Assembly (NCBI GenBank): GCA_002238505.1
Contig: MPMM01000001.1
Coordinates: 62,001 to 126,000, forward strand
DNA length: 64,000 bases
Source: SAR202 cluster bacterium bin22
GTDB lineage: Bacteria > Chloroflexota > Dehalococcoidia > Lucifugimonadales > UBA3495
Direction of reading: 5' to 3'
The notes below the pieces were generated by a model. It did not search any database and was not told the origin of the DNA. It was given only the letters and a program-made list of their open reading frames with translations. The translations under genes were made by a program, and so were the position numbers. Within the stretch, counting starts at the first letter, position 1, and each line of letters opens with the position of its first letter. This document shows, in pieces, positions 25,566 to 34,185 of this stretch.

Positions 25566-25594
25566 TTGACACACCTAGTTTCAGTGTATATATT
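25566..25594 (+). promoter_or_regulatory. near-consensus sigma-70 promoter of the second ABC operon
   Basis: TTGACA (25566-25571), 17-base spacer, TATATT (25589-25594), reading towards the binding-protein gene and leaving a leader of roughly 185 bases. The long leader could carry regulation, but no known riboswitch fold was recognised by eye. Confidence 0.75.
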
Positions 25595-25786
25595 GCTGGG
25601 GTTTGCAAAGTTCCCGTCTGAGACACGGGAGATTTGGCTTATGAAAGAGCATTTTTCAAACGTGCAAAGCCTAGTTTCAAGGAGGTGCGAGGAGTAACTA
25701 AAGGATCACAAGGATTAGTCGACTGCCAGCAAATATTGCTGGAAACAGGACTATGGTTACCCTGAGAAATGTGGAGGAAAAACAAA

Positions 25787-27667
25787 ATGCCCAACCACTG
25801 GTTTAAGAACCCTCGGGCGCTGGTAGTTGCTCCAGTATTGGCGATAATGGCCCTGGCCGCCGTCGCTTGCGGCGCCGCCGCCACCGCCACCCCAGTGCCC
25901 ACCGTGGCGCCCACTGAGGCTCCCGCGGCCGAAGCCATGCCCGAGCCTACGGCGATGCCTGAGGCAATGGCCGAGCCCGATTCGAGCATGGAAAAAGAAC
26001 CGGAAACCATGGCCATGTCGGAAATGGCCGATGTGGTGCCCATTCCGGACCACGTTGCCAACTTCTATGGCGATGTTGTCTATGGCGGCACCCTGCGCAT
26101 CAACTATGAAGACCCCCTCGAACACGCCAACGCCTGGGGCGCCGGTTCCGGCGTAACCGACCGGTACCGCATGCCCACGGGAGCTCTCCTGGTAATGGAG
26201 AATCCCTATGACGCTGGTGGGCCGATCATTCCCGACCTGGCCAAGAACTGGGAACTGGCCGATGGGCTGGACGGAATTACTTTTAATTTCCGAGAGGGCG
26301 TAACCTGGCACAATGGCGATGCCTTTACCTGCGAAGATGCCCGCTTCTCCTTCGAGACGATGCGGAGCGGCGAAGGTATCACCGCCAGCTACATGCAGAG
26401 CCGTCTGGCCAACGTTGACACGTTCAGCTGCATCGATGACCAGACTTTCCAGATGGACTTTGCCGGCCCCAGTGGCGAGTCCGTTCTGCTGCTCCCGCTG
26501 GCCAACCGCCGCGCCCAGATCTTCAACAAGGCCTGGTTTGAAGCCGGCGGCGAGGAAGCCATGTTCCAGGATGTCTCCGTCGGCCTGGGCCCCTTCATGT
26601 GGAGGGCGGACCAGCAGGTCGGTATCGACACCCAGTACTTTGACAAGAACCCCAATTACTACTTCCCCGGTCTGCCTTACGTGGACGAGCTGGTAATCAA
26701 CGGTATCCTGGATGAGTCCACCCAGCAGGCCACCCAGCTGGCCCACCAGACCGACTGGCACTGGGTCCGCAACTGGGGCCAATACCAGTCCTACGTGGAC
26801 CACGAACAGATCGTTACCGTAATTCGCGCCACTCGCGGTAACTTCCGCCTGTGGATCAACAACCGCAACGCTCCTTTTGACAACGTCAAGGTGCGTCAGG
26901 CTGTGGCAATGGCCATCGACCGTAAGGCCGGTATCCTGGTACTGCAGGACGGCCACGGCGCCGCCGGCGGCTTCGGCTACGCTCCCGGCAGCCCCTGGGA
27001 ACTCTCCATGGAGCAGCGCTGCTCGGTACCCGGCTGGTGCGTCTCCGATGACATGGAAGCCACCCGGGCCGAAGCCAGGGCCATCCTGGAAGGCGAGGGC
27101 TTCGACTTCGAAAAGACCTATTCGTTCACCGTGGAATCGGACGCCCAGGTACAGGCAAGGGCCACCTTCCTGCAGGAGCAGCTACGCCTGGTCGGTATCC
27201 AGACCGACTTTGACCTGGTTGAGACTATAGCCTACCGTACGCAGGAATCGGAAGGTACTTGGGGTGACCTCAAGCCCGGTAATGACACAGTTACCGCCGA
27301 CGACCCCAATGCCGGCGTCGCTGCCTACTTGCGCTGCGACTCTGAGGGCAACGACTGGACGCCTCCCGCGACGAACTGCGACCAGGCCATCGTTTCGCTG
27401 CTGGACCAGGCCCAGACCGAACTGGACCCGGCCAAGAGGCTCGACCTGGCTCACCAGATTGAAATAGCTGCGATGAATCAGTACAGCTCGTTCCCGGTTT
27501 ACTGGGAGCAGGAAGCCGTGTCCTTCTGGCCTGAGGTCAACGGTTACTCCCACTTCCCGGCGCCGAACGGTTCTTTCCTCAAGTTCATGCACCTTTGGAT
27601 CGACCCGGCGGACGAGGACAACAGCGACAACGCTGGCCAGATTTCTGGCGTGCCTGGCGGAGCCTAG
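25787..27667 (+). CDS. ABC transporter substrate-binding lipoprotein (family 5)
   Basis: 626-residue solute receptor. A signal peptide ends in AAVAC (Cys28), followed by a low-complexity Ala/Pro/Glu/Met spacer (about 30-75) and then the SBP_bac_5 domain (YGGTLRINYEDPLEH, LAKNWELADGLDGITFNFREGVTWHNGDAFT, VRQAVAMAIDRKAG). GGAGG lies nine bases before the ATG at 25787, so this start is preferred over the ATG at 25769. The spacer is unlike the Val/Glu stalk of the other receptor in this window. It heads an operon with DppB and DppC and lies directly upstream of the amidohydrolase array on the same strand. A role in capturing that array's substrate is plausible but unproven. Confidence 0.92.
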   Translation: MPNHWFKNPRALVVAPVLAIMALAAVACGAAATATPVPTVAPTEAPAAEAMPEPTAMPEAMAEPDSSMEKEPETMAMSEMADVVPIPDHVANFYGDVVYGGTLRINYEDPLEHANAWGAGSGVTDRYRMPTGALLVMENPYDAGGPIIPDLAKNWELADGLDGITFNFREGVTWHNGDAFTCEDARFSFETMRSGEGITASYMQSRLANVDTFSCIDDQTFQMDFAGPSGESVLLLPLANRRAQIFNKAWFEAGGEEAMFQDVSVGLGPFMWRADQQVGIDTQYFDKNPNYYFPGLPYVDELVINGILDESTQQATQLAHQTDWHWVRNWGQYQSYVDHEQIVTVIRATRGNFRLWINNRNAPFDNVKVRQAVAMAIDRKAGILVLQDGHGAAGGFGYAPGSPWELSMEQRCSVPGWCVSDDMEATRAEARAILEGEGFDFEKTYSFTVESDAQVQARATFLQEQLRLVGIQTDFDLVETIAYRTQESEGTWGDLKPGNDTVTADDPNAGVAAYLRCDSEGNDWTPPATNCDQAIVSLLDQAQTELDPAKRLDLAHQIEIAAMNQYSSFPVYWEQEAVSFWPEVNGYSHFPAPNGSFLKFMHLWIDPADEDNSDNAGQISGVPGGA

Positions 27668-27715
27668 CCGGCTTCTCCAAACAGTTAAAATCGGATAAGG
27701 TTCAATAAACAGGTT

Positions 27716-27750
27716 GGGCCGCCCACCGCACCGGTGGGTGGCCCACTTTT
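27716..27750 (+). terminator. hairpin between binding protein and permease genes of the second ABC operon
   Basis: GGGCCGCCCACC/GGTGGGTGGCCC (one mismatch, loop GCACC), followed by ACTTTTC, 48 bases after the binding-protein stop. Likely a full or partial terminator limiting permease expression. Confidence 0.75.
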
Positions 27751-27867
27751 CAAACCAATTGGATTCCAGAGAAACTATTCGACCTGCGGCATATATCGAA
27801 TATCGTAATAATTAGTTGCGAACATTATTGAATATAGGGAATTATACTGATTTTTCGTCAATAGCAC

Positions 27868-27895
27868 TTGAAAATGCCTAGGTATCGAATATAAT
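27868..27895 (+). promoter_or_regulatory. candidate promoter for the permease genes
   Basis: TTGAAA (27868-27873), 16-base spacer, consensus TATAAT (27890-27895), placed after the hairpin and 111 bases before the DppB ATG. It could transcribe the permeases independently of the binding protein. Confidence 0.5.
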
Positions 27896-28006
27896 TTCGT
27901 GAAACCATAAGCAAAGGAACACCGTAATTTACCGCATAGGACAACCCCGGCGTTCCCAGGCAGCCAAGACCAGCTTCTCACCCGGCACCGGGGAGGTGTT
28001 AACCAA

Positions 28007-28972
28007 ATGAGAACATATCTAATCAAGCGATTGTTGCTGTTTGTCCCTACGGCCTTCGGGGTATCAATCTTCATTTTCGTCATGCTTCACACCATACCCG
28101 GTGACTACGCAACGGCGTTGCTGCTGGGCGGGGAGCCTGGAGAAGCGTACGACGCGAGTTCGGAGCAGTTCGAGAAGATTCGGGAGCAGCTGGGGCTGCA
28201 GGGTTCGCTGCCGCAGCAATACGCCCGCTGGCTGGGGAACTTCTTCCAGGGTGACTTCGGAATTTCCTGGACCAATCGGAAGCCGGTTTGGGACAGGATG
28301 GCTCCCAGAATTTTCCTGAGTTTCGAGTTAGGGGTGCTAGCCGTCGGCATTGCGATGATTCTGGGTACGGTGGGCGGAGTTATCTCCGCCGTGCGCCAGG
28401 ACACATGGGTTGACTACCTCTTAAGAGGCTCGAGTATGACCCTGCAAGCCATGCCGGGGTTCTGGCTGGCGTTGATGGTAATTGCGGGCTTGGTGGCGAT
28501 ATGGGGGTGGAAGCCTCCAATTGAGTACCGCCACCTGTGGGATGACCCGGTGCGCAACCTTTCGGTCTTGCTTCTGCCGGCGTTCCTGGTGGGCTTAAGA
28601 AGCTCGGCGGAGATACTGAGGATGACCCGGTCGTCGGTGCTGGAGGTCCTGAGGGAAGATTACGTACGTACCGCCGAGGCCAAGGGCCTTTACCGCTCCA
28701 AAATATTGGGGCAGCACGTACTGCGAAACGCGCTGTTGCCCGTGACGACCCTGGCGGGTTTTGAAGTGGTGTTCCTGATGAGCGGACAGGTCATCATCGA
28801 GCAGGTCTTTAATTTGCACGGCATTGGCAAGCTGTTCATTCAGGGCGTGGCCGCCCGCGACTACCCGGTAGTCCAGGCCATCGTGATGTTCATCGCCCTG
28901 GTGGTGCTGCTGGCTAACCTGGTGGTTGACGTAATGTACGCCTGGCTGGACCCCAGAATCAGGTACGAATAG
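28007..28972 (+). CDS. peptide-type ABC transporter permease, DppB/OppB family
   Basis: 321-residue permease with an intact family N-terminus (TYLIKRLLLFVPTAFGVSIFIF, HTIPGDYATALL). The EAA loop is EDYVRTAEAKGLYRSKILGQHVLRNA, and the C-terminus is VDVMYAWLDPRIRYE. About six membrane segments are predicted. GGAGG lies ten bases before the ATG. It forms the channel with the DppC encoded 63 bases downstream. It is not closely similar to the DppB at 18902, so the two importers are unlikely to be a recent duplication. Confidence 0.93.
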   Translation: MRTYLIKRLLLFVPTAFGVSIFIFVMLHTIPGDYATALLLGGEPGEAYDASSEQFEKIREQLGLQGSLPQQYARWLGNFFQGDFGISWTNRKPVWDRMAPRIFLSFELGVLAVGIAMILGTVGGVISAVRQDTWVDYLLRGSSMTLQAMPGFWLALMVIAGLVAIWGWKPPIEYRHLWDDPVRNLSVLLLPAFLVGLRSSAEILRMTRSSVLEVLREDYVRTAEAKGLYRSKILGQHVLRNALLPVTTLAGFEVVFLMSGQVIIEQVFNLHGIGKLFIQGVAARDYPVVQAIVMFIALVVLLANLVVDVMYAWLDPRIRYE

Positions 28973-29035
28973 CTGGGGTAATCAGGCAAGGGGTACCGCG
29001 AAGGACACTGAACCAGCTACACCGAAGGAAAAGCT

Positions 29036-29956
29036 ATGACAACTCAGAATGAATCAACCAGCGCCGAGGAGATTCGCCAGAATCTTATCGCCGCAGAACC
29101 TCCCCGAAGGCCGGGGATGGGCAAATACATGCTCTATTATTTCCGGCACAAGCTGCTGGGCACAGTGGGGCTGGTAATCGTAGTAGTGATGGTGGTGACG
29201 GCGCTGCTGGCCGACTTGATTGCGCCCTTTGCGTATCAGCAGCAGAATTATGAGGACGTATTGACGGCGCCCAACTTCACTTACCTGTTCGGGACCGACA
29301 ATTTCGGAAGGGACATCTTCTCTCGCATTGTGCATGGGGCCCGTATTTCTATGATGGTGGGGTTCCTGTCGGTGCTGGTGGGTACCGGAATCGGCGCCGT
29401 AATCGGGCTGATTTCTGGCTTCTTCATGGGCAAGGTTGACGCCATAGTGCAGCGGCTGGTGGACATGTGGATGTCATTCCCGGATTTGATCCTGGCGCTG
29501 ACCATTGTGGCGGTATTCGGGAACACGCTGCCTAACGTGATTCTGGCCATCGCAGCCACCATTCTGCCCCGTGGTGTTCGCATTATCAGGTCTGCGACCA
29601 TCGCTATCAGGGAAATGGACTACACGATGGCAGCCCGCTCGATTGGTGCGTCGGACATCAGGACGATGACGCGGCACATAATGCCCAATACAGTGGCGCC
29701 CTTCCTGATTATCATGTCGTCCATGTTTGGAACGGCGATTTTGACGGAGGCGGGCCTGAGCTATCTGGGCCTGGGCATTTCGGAGCCGACGCCATCGTGG
29801 GGTCGGATGCTTACCGGACAGGCGGCCCAGTACGCGCCGAGGGCGCCGTGGATTATCGCCTTCCCCGGATTCTTCATCACTATCACCGTGATGGGATTCG
29901 CCTTCTTCGGCGACGCTCTTCGCGACCTGTTCGATCCTCGCATGAGGGGTCGCTAA
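29036..29956 (+). CDS. peptide-type ABC transporter permease, DppC/OppC family
   Basis: 306-residue permease. A polar N-terminal 35 residues precede the first membrane segment (LLGTVGLVIVVVMVVTALLADLI). Then come YLFGTDNFGRDIFSRIVHGARISM, the EAA loop (MAARSIGASDIRTMTRHIMPNTVAP) and LSYLGLGISEPTPSWGRML, all diagnostic of the family. GGAAAAG is a weak ribosome binding site before the ATG. It ends the operon, with a strong terminator 37 bases on. As in the first operon, no ATPase gene follows. Confidence 0.93.
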   Translation: MTTQNESTSAEEIRQNLIAAEPPRRPGMGKYMLYYFRHKLLGTVGLVIVVVMVVTALLADLIAPFAYQQQNYEDVLTAPNFTYLFGTDNFGRDIFSRIVHGARISMMVGFLSVLVGTGIGAVIGLISGFFMGKVDAIVQRLVDMWMSFPDLILALTIVAVFGNTLPNVILAIAATILPRGVRIIRSATIAIREMDYTMAARSIGASDIRTMTRHIMPNTVAPFLIIMSSMFGTAILTEAGLSYLGLGISEPTPSWGRMLTGQAAQYAPRAPWIIAFPGFFITITVMGFAFFGDALRDLFDPRMRGR

Positions 29957-29993
29957 ACAGGCACAGCAGGCTTAACCAATTGCAAATTTATTG

Positions 29994-30024
29994 CAATCTC
30001 CCCCGATTCGGGGGAGATTGTTTT
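29994..30024 (+). terminator. rho-independent terminator after the second ABC operon
   Basis: A 12-base perfect stem CAATCTCCCCCG/CGGGGGAGATTG with a three-base loop, followed by TTTTG. It separates the transporter operon from the amidohydrolase array. Confidence 0.9.
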
Positions 30025-30132
30025 GTGGGGCGAGGCAGATGCCGGATGCCCTGTATGAACGGTGATTCCAATCGGTGGGCGATTCACCTATAATGGCCCA
30101 GCGAGTCAGACAGACCATATTCGGAGGTACAG

Positions 30133-31089
30133 GTGCGAAGTATAGATATACATGCCCACGTGACGCCCCAGTCTTACATCAGCGCTATGAAAGGGGGACA
30201 AGTCTGGCACGGCGTACAACCCGAACCCCTGGACATAGAGCCCCAGCTGGAGTGGACGCCGGAACAGCGGATCAAGGACATGGACTCGCTGGGCGTGGAC
30301 GTGCAAGTGGCCTCCACCGGGGCCCAGTTTTACTATTACGGCGGGGATGCACAGGCGGTCGCCGCCATGCACCGCGAGTGCAACGACGAAGTGCACCAGA
30401 TGACTATTGACCATCCTGAGCGGTTTAGGGGCCTGGCCCAGATTCCGATGCAGGACGTGGATCTGGCCATTGCTGAGCTGGACCGCTGCGTGAACCAGTT
30501 GGGGATGGTCGGCGCCATGATTGACGACAAGGTAAACGGCAAGACCTTTGACGAACCGGAGTTTCTGCCGCTTTGGAAGGCCGCCGAACAGATGGGGGCA
30601 GTGTTCCTGATTCACCAGGGCGGAGGCACGCTGGTGCGTCCCAGGACCCGCAGTTATCACCTGCCCAACACCATCGGCAACCTGGTGGACCGGGCGGTGA
30701 CTTTTGCCTCGTTTGTCATGGGCGGGGTGATGGATGCCTGCCCCGACCTGAAGATCTGCCTGGCCCACGGCGGCGGATACGCCTGTTACGGCGTGGGCAG
30801 GATGGACCGGAGCTGGGATGTGGGACGTCTCCCGCAGATTCCCCAGCCGCCCAGCGCGTACTTGAGCCGTTTCTACTACGACTGCCTGACCCACAGCGAG
30901 TCGGCATTGCGGATGCTCATCGACATGGCGGGCATCGACAAGGTTGTGTTTGGGACTGACTGGCCCTTCGACATGCAGATTGACTGGCCGGTGTCCTGGG
31001 TGCTGGGTTTGGAAAGCCTTACCCAGGACGAGAAGGAAGCCATCCTGTGGAAGAACATGGAGAAGCTTCTGGGCATAACCAGCGATTAG
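30133..31089 (+). CDS. amidohydrolase-2 family protein, array member 1 (ACMSD-like)
   Basis: Metal-dependent TIM-barrel enzyme of the amidohydrolase_2 family (aminocarboxymuconate-semialdehyde decarboxylase and related decarboxylases/hydratases), 318 residues. Metal-site residues are His7 and His9 (IDIHAH), His161 (LIHQGG), His212 (LAHGGGY) and Asp276 (FGTDWP). GTG at 30133 is the start, with GGAGG five bases before it. It is the first of five paralogues on the same strand, and all share IDIHAH, the GAMIxDxVNGKT block, HGGG(Y/F) and YDCLTHSE. The family typically decarboxylates or hydrolyses carboxylated ring-cleavage products. Its substrate here is unknown. Confidence 0.9.
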   Translation: MRSIDIHAHVTPQSYISAMKGGQVWHGVQPEPLDIEPQLEWTPEQRIKDMDSLGVDVQVASTGAQFYYYGGDAQAVAAMHRECNDEVHQMTIDHPERFRGLAQIPMQDVDLAIAELDRCVNQLGMVGAMIDDKVNGKTFDEPEFLPLWKAAEQMGAVFLIHQGGGTLVRPRTRSYHLPNTIGNLVDRAVTFASFVMGGVMDACPDLKICLAHGGGYACYGVGRMDRSWDVGRLPQIPQPPSAYLSRFYYDCLTHSESALRMLIDMAGIDKVVFGTDWPFDMQIDWPVSWVLGLESLTQDEKEAILWKNMEKLLGITSD

Positions 31090-31168
31090 ATTGTTGGATA
31101 CAATCCGCTGATGAGTCAAAGGGAGCGGACTGTGACGCAGGCATAGATCCCTCTACACGGAGGAAACA

Positions 31169-32125
31169 TTGCGCAGCATAGATATACACGCACACCTGAC
31201 CCCGCAGTGCTTCATTCGCGCCATGCGGGAAGGCAGAGAATGGCACGGGGTGAAACCCGGTGAAATGGGCATCGGGCCCAGAAATTCGTGGACGCCGGAA
31301 CAGCGCATAGACGACATGAACTCGCTGGGCGTGGATGTTCACGTGGTTTCCACGTTCAGTTTCTATTACTACTATGACCGCGACCCTCAGGTAATCCTGC
31401 CGATGCACCGGGAGTGCAACGACGAGGTTTACCAGATGACGGTGGACTACCCCGACCGCTTTAAGGGAATGGCCATTATTCCAATGCAGGATGTTAATCT
31501 GGCCATCGAGGAACTGGACAGGTGCGTCAACGGGATGGGGTTTGTGGGGGCGATGATTGACGACCACGTCAATGGTAAGACCTACGACGACCCCGAATTT
31601 CTGCCACTGTGGAAAGCGGCTGAAGAAATGGGAGCCGTGATGCTGGTCCACCAGCAGGGAGGGCAGACGCTGGTCAGGGACCGGAACCCCAATTATCACC
31701 TGCACAACACCATCGGAAACCTGGTGGACCGGGCCGTTACTTTTGCCTCCTTCGTGTTTGGCGGGGTGATGGACGCGTGTCCTGACTTGAGGGTTTGCCT
31801 GTGTCACGGGGGCGGATACACCTGCTACGGCGCCGGCCGGATGGATCGGGGCTGGCTGGTGCGGCCGGAGGCGCGGGAACATATCAGCAAGCCCCCCAGC
31901 ACCTACCTGAGCAAGTTTTACTACGACTGCCTGACCCACAGCGAACCGGCATTGAGAATGCTGATAGACACCGTTGGCATAGACAAGGTCATATTCGGCA
32001 CCGATTGGCCGGCTGACATGGCCATTGACTGGCCGGTTTCCTGGATTCTGGGTCTGGAGAGCCTGACCCAGGAAGAGAAGGAAGCGATTCTTTACAAGAA
32101 CCTGGAACAACTGCTGGGCATTTAG
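31169..32125 (+). CDS. amidohydrolase-2 family protein, array member 2
   Basis: 318 residues, by eye more than half identical to member 1 across its whole length (ECNDEVYQMT, GAMIDDHVNGKTYDDPEFLPLWKAAE, NTIGNLVDRAVTFASFVFGGVMDACPDL). The metal-site residues HxH, His in LVHQQGG, His in LCHGGGY and Asp in FGTDWP are conserved. The start is a TTG with GGAGG five bases before it, 79 bases after member 1. A distinguishing stretch is the aromatic FSFYYYYDRDP after strand 2, which would line the active site and may alter substrate choice. The C-terminus is close to member 4 (LTQEEKEAILYKNLE). Confidence 0.9.
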   Translation: MRSIDIHAHLTPQCFIRAMREGREWHGVKPGEMGIGPRNSWTPEQRIDDMNSLGVDVHVVSTFSFYYYYDRDPQVILPMHRECNDEVYQMTVDYPDRFKGMAIIPMQDVNLAIEELDRCVNGMGFVGAMIDDHVNGKTYDDPEFLPLWKAAEEMGAVMLVHQQGGQTLVRDRNPNYHLHNTIGNLVDRAVTFASFVFGGVMDACPDLRVCLCHGGGYTCYGAGRMDRGWLVRPEAREHISKPPSTYLSKFYYDCLTHSEPALRMLIDTVGIDKVIFGTDWPADMAIDWPVSWILGLESLTQEEKEAILYKNLEQLLGI

Positions 32126-32184
32126 CCCCAGGTCCCGGCCGCAGTGTTTAGCGGTGGCCCCGAAATTTTTGAAAAGGTAACTTG

Positions 32185-33141
32185 ATGCGAAGCATTGACA
32201 TTCACGCCCACTCTACTCCCCAGTGTTTTCAGCGAGCGGTGCTGTCGGGTAATGACTGGCACGGCATGACGTCGGCCGACGGCGAACTGTTCAATCCCCG
32301 CAATGCCTGGACTCCGGACCAGCGCATTGCAGACATGAACTCCCTTGGCGTGGACATACAGGTGGTCTCCACCAACGCGGGTTTCTACCAGTACGACAAA
32401 GAAGTAGGAGTAAGCACGGCCATAGCGAGGGATTGCAACGACGAAATTTACCAGATGACCATGGACTACCCTGACCGGCTGGCGGGTCTGGCCAACATTC
32501 CCATGCAGGACGCCAATGCCGCCATAGCCGAACTGGACCGCGCAGTTAACCAGCTGGGCATGAAGGGCGCCATGATTGGCGACCAGGTCAATGGTAAGAC
32601 CTTTGACGAGCCGGAGTTTCTGCCCATCTGGCAGGCCGCGGAACAGATGGGGGCGGTAATCTTCATCCACCAGGGCGGCTCCACCATTGGGTCGGAACGG
32701 CAGCCCCGCTACCACGTTCGCAACACTATCGGGAATTTGGCCGACCGGGCCGTTACCTTTGCTGCCTTCACTTTTGGCGGGGTGATGGACAAGTGCCCTG
32801 ACCTGAAGGTATTCCTGGCCCACGGCGGCGGCTACGCCTGCTTTGGCATTGGCCGGATGGACCGAGGCTGGCAGGTACGATCAGAAGCCAGGGCCAATAT
32901 CGATCAGCCGCCCAGCAATTACTTGGACAAGTTTTACTATGATTGCCTGACCCACAGCGAGCCGGCCCTGCGGATGCTGATTGACTCCGTGGGGATCGAC
33001 CGGGTTGTGCTGGGCACGGACTGGCCGGCGGATATGAAGATTGACTGGCCGATTTCATGGGTGATGGGCCTGCAAAGCCTGACCCTGGAAGAGAAAGAGG
33101 CCATCCTCTGGAAGAATCTGGAAAGTATGCTGGGGCTCTAG
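32185..33141 (+). CDS. amidohydrolase-2 family protein, array member 3
   Basis: 318 residues with an intact metal site: IDIHAH, FIHQGG, LAHGGGY and LGTDWPADM. Compared with members 1 and 2, the segment after the barrel entrance reads TSADGELFNPRNAW, and GAMIGDQVNGKT replaces the Asp-Asp pair with Gly-Asp. The ATG at 32185 begins three bases after an in-frame TTG; an AAAGG-type ribosome binding site is near. It lies 59 bases after member 2, so the array is probably one transcript with separate ribosome binding sites. Confidence 0.9.
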   Translation: MRSIDIHAHSTPQCFQRAVLSGNDWHGMTSADGELFNPRNAWTPDQRIADMNSLGVDIQVVSTNAGFYQYDKEVGVSTAIARDCNDEIYQMTMDYPDRLAGLANIPMQDANAAIAELDRAVNQLGMKGAMIGDQVNGKTFDEPEFLPIWQAAEQMGAVIFIHQGGSTIGSERQPRYHVRNTIGNLADRAVTFAAFTFGGVMDKCPDLKVFLAHGGGYACFGIGRMDRGWQVRSEARANIDQPPSNYLDKFYYDCLTHSEPALRMLIDSVGIDRVVLGTDWPADMKIDWPISWVMGLQSLTLEEKEAILWKNLESMLGL

Positions 33142-33178
33142 ATTTACCTGGACCCCGCAGCGCAGGAGCTTGTTACCC

Positions 33179-34141
33179 ATGCGATCAATTGATATTCACG
33201 CCCACATTAGCCCCGAAGGGTACATACGGGCACTGGAACAGGGCGAAGACTGGTACGGCATCACGGCCGGCGCAAACTGGTTTCACGAGAGCATTCCCCG
33301 TACAACCTGGACTCCCGAACAGCGATTGACCGACATGGACTCGCTGGGCGTGGACGTGCACGTGCTGTCCACAAACGCAATTTTCTATCTCTACGACCAG
33401 GACGCAACCAGGGTCGCGGCCATGGACCGCGAGTGCAACGACTATGTGTCCCAGTTGACCAGGGACCACCCCGACCGGTTCGCTGGACTGGCCGCCCTGC
33501 CGATGCAGGATGTGGCAGCGTCAGCCACCGAACTGGAGCGGGCGATGACCCAACTGGGCCTGAAAGGGGCCATGATTGACGACAGCGTCAACGGCAAGAC
33601 CTACGATGCCCCGGAGTTTTATCCCCTTTGGGAAGTGGCCGAACAGACCGGCGCCGTCATCCTGATTCACCAGGGTATGCAGACGGTGGTCGGTGACCGG
33701 ATTAACCGGTACCACCTGCCCAACACTATTGGAAACCTGGTGGAAAGGGCCATTACCTACTCGTCTTTCGTGTTTGGCGGTGTGATGGACAAGTATCCGG
33801 GCCTTCGCATATGCCTTTCCCATGGCGGCGGCTACACCTGTTTTGGCGCGGGACGCATGGACCGGGGCTGGCAGGTAAGGTCGGAAGCGAGGGTCAACAT
33901 CAACAAGCCGCCCAGCACTTACCTTAACCGGTTCTGGTACGACTGCCTGACCCACAGCGAACCGGGGCTGCGAATGCTGATAGATTCGGTGGGCATTGAC
34001 AAGGTGCTGTTCGGCACTGACTGGCCCTTCGACATGCAGATTGACTGGCCCGTGTCGTGGGTTCTGGGTCTGGAGAGCCTGACCCAGGAAGAGAAGGAAG
34101 CGATTCTTTACAAGAACCTGGAAAACCTGCTGGGGATTTAG
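33179..34141 (+). CDS. amidohydrolase-2 family protein, array member 4
   Basis: 320 residues, metal site conserved (IDIHAH, LIHQGMQ, LSHGGGY, FGTDWPFDM). HQGMQ replaces the HQGG/HQQGG of members 1-3, and YSSF replaces FASF, so the active-site rim differs. The ATG at 33179 has AGGAG ten bases upstream, 37 bases after member 3. The last 25 residues nearly match member 2 (LGLESLTQEEKEAILYKNLE), which suggests recent duplication or gene conversion between non-adjacent members. Confidence 0.9.
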   Translation: MRSIDIHAHISPEGYIRALEQGEDWYGITAGANWFHESIPRTTWTPEQRLTDMDSLGVDVHVLSTNAIFYLYDQDATRVAAMDRECNDYVSQLTRDHPDRFAGLAALPMQDVAASATELERAMTQLGLKGAMIDDSVNGKTYDAPEFYPLWEVAEQTGAVILIHQGMQTVVGDRINRYHLPNTIGNLVERAITYSSFVFGGVMDKYPGLRICLSHGGGYTCFGAGRMDRGWQVRSEARVNINKPPSTYLNRFWYDCLTHSEPGLRMLIDSVGIDKVLFGTDWPFDMQIDWPVSWVLGLESLTQEEKEAILYKNLENLLGI

Positions 34142-34185
34142 CGATAAGTATTGATAGGCCCCCAGCCATAACAGGAGACATACAA

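Larger units (their letters stand above)
27668..28006. other. 339-base AT-rich gap inside the second ABC operon
   Basis: Contains the hairpin at 27716-27750, an AT-rich stretch (27780-27900) with two similar TATCGAATAT motifs, a candidate promoter and the permease ribosome binding site. No gene is present. Confidence 0.6.

Noticed and set aside
34057-34185. N-terminal extension of amidohydrolase 5
   Set aside because: It overlaps the end of amidohydrolase 4 and lacks family similarity; ATG 34186 with AGGAG is the better start.
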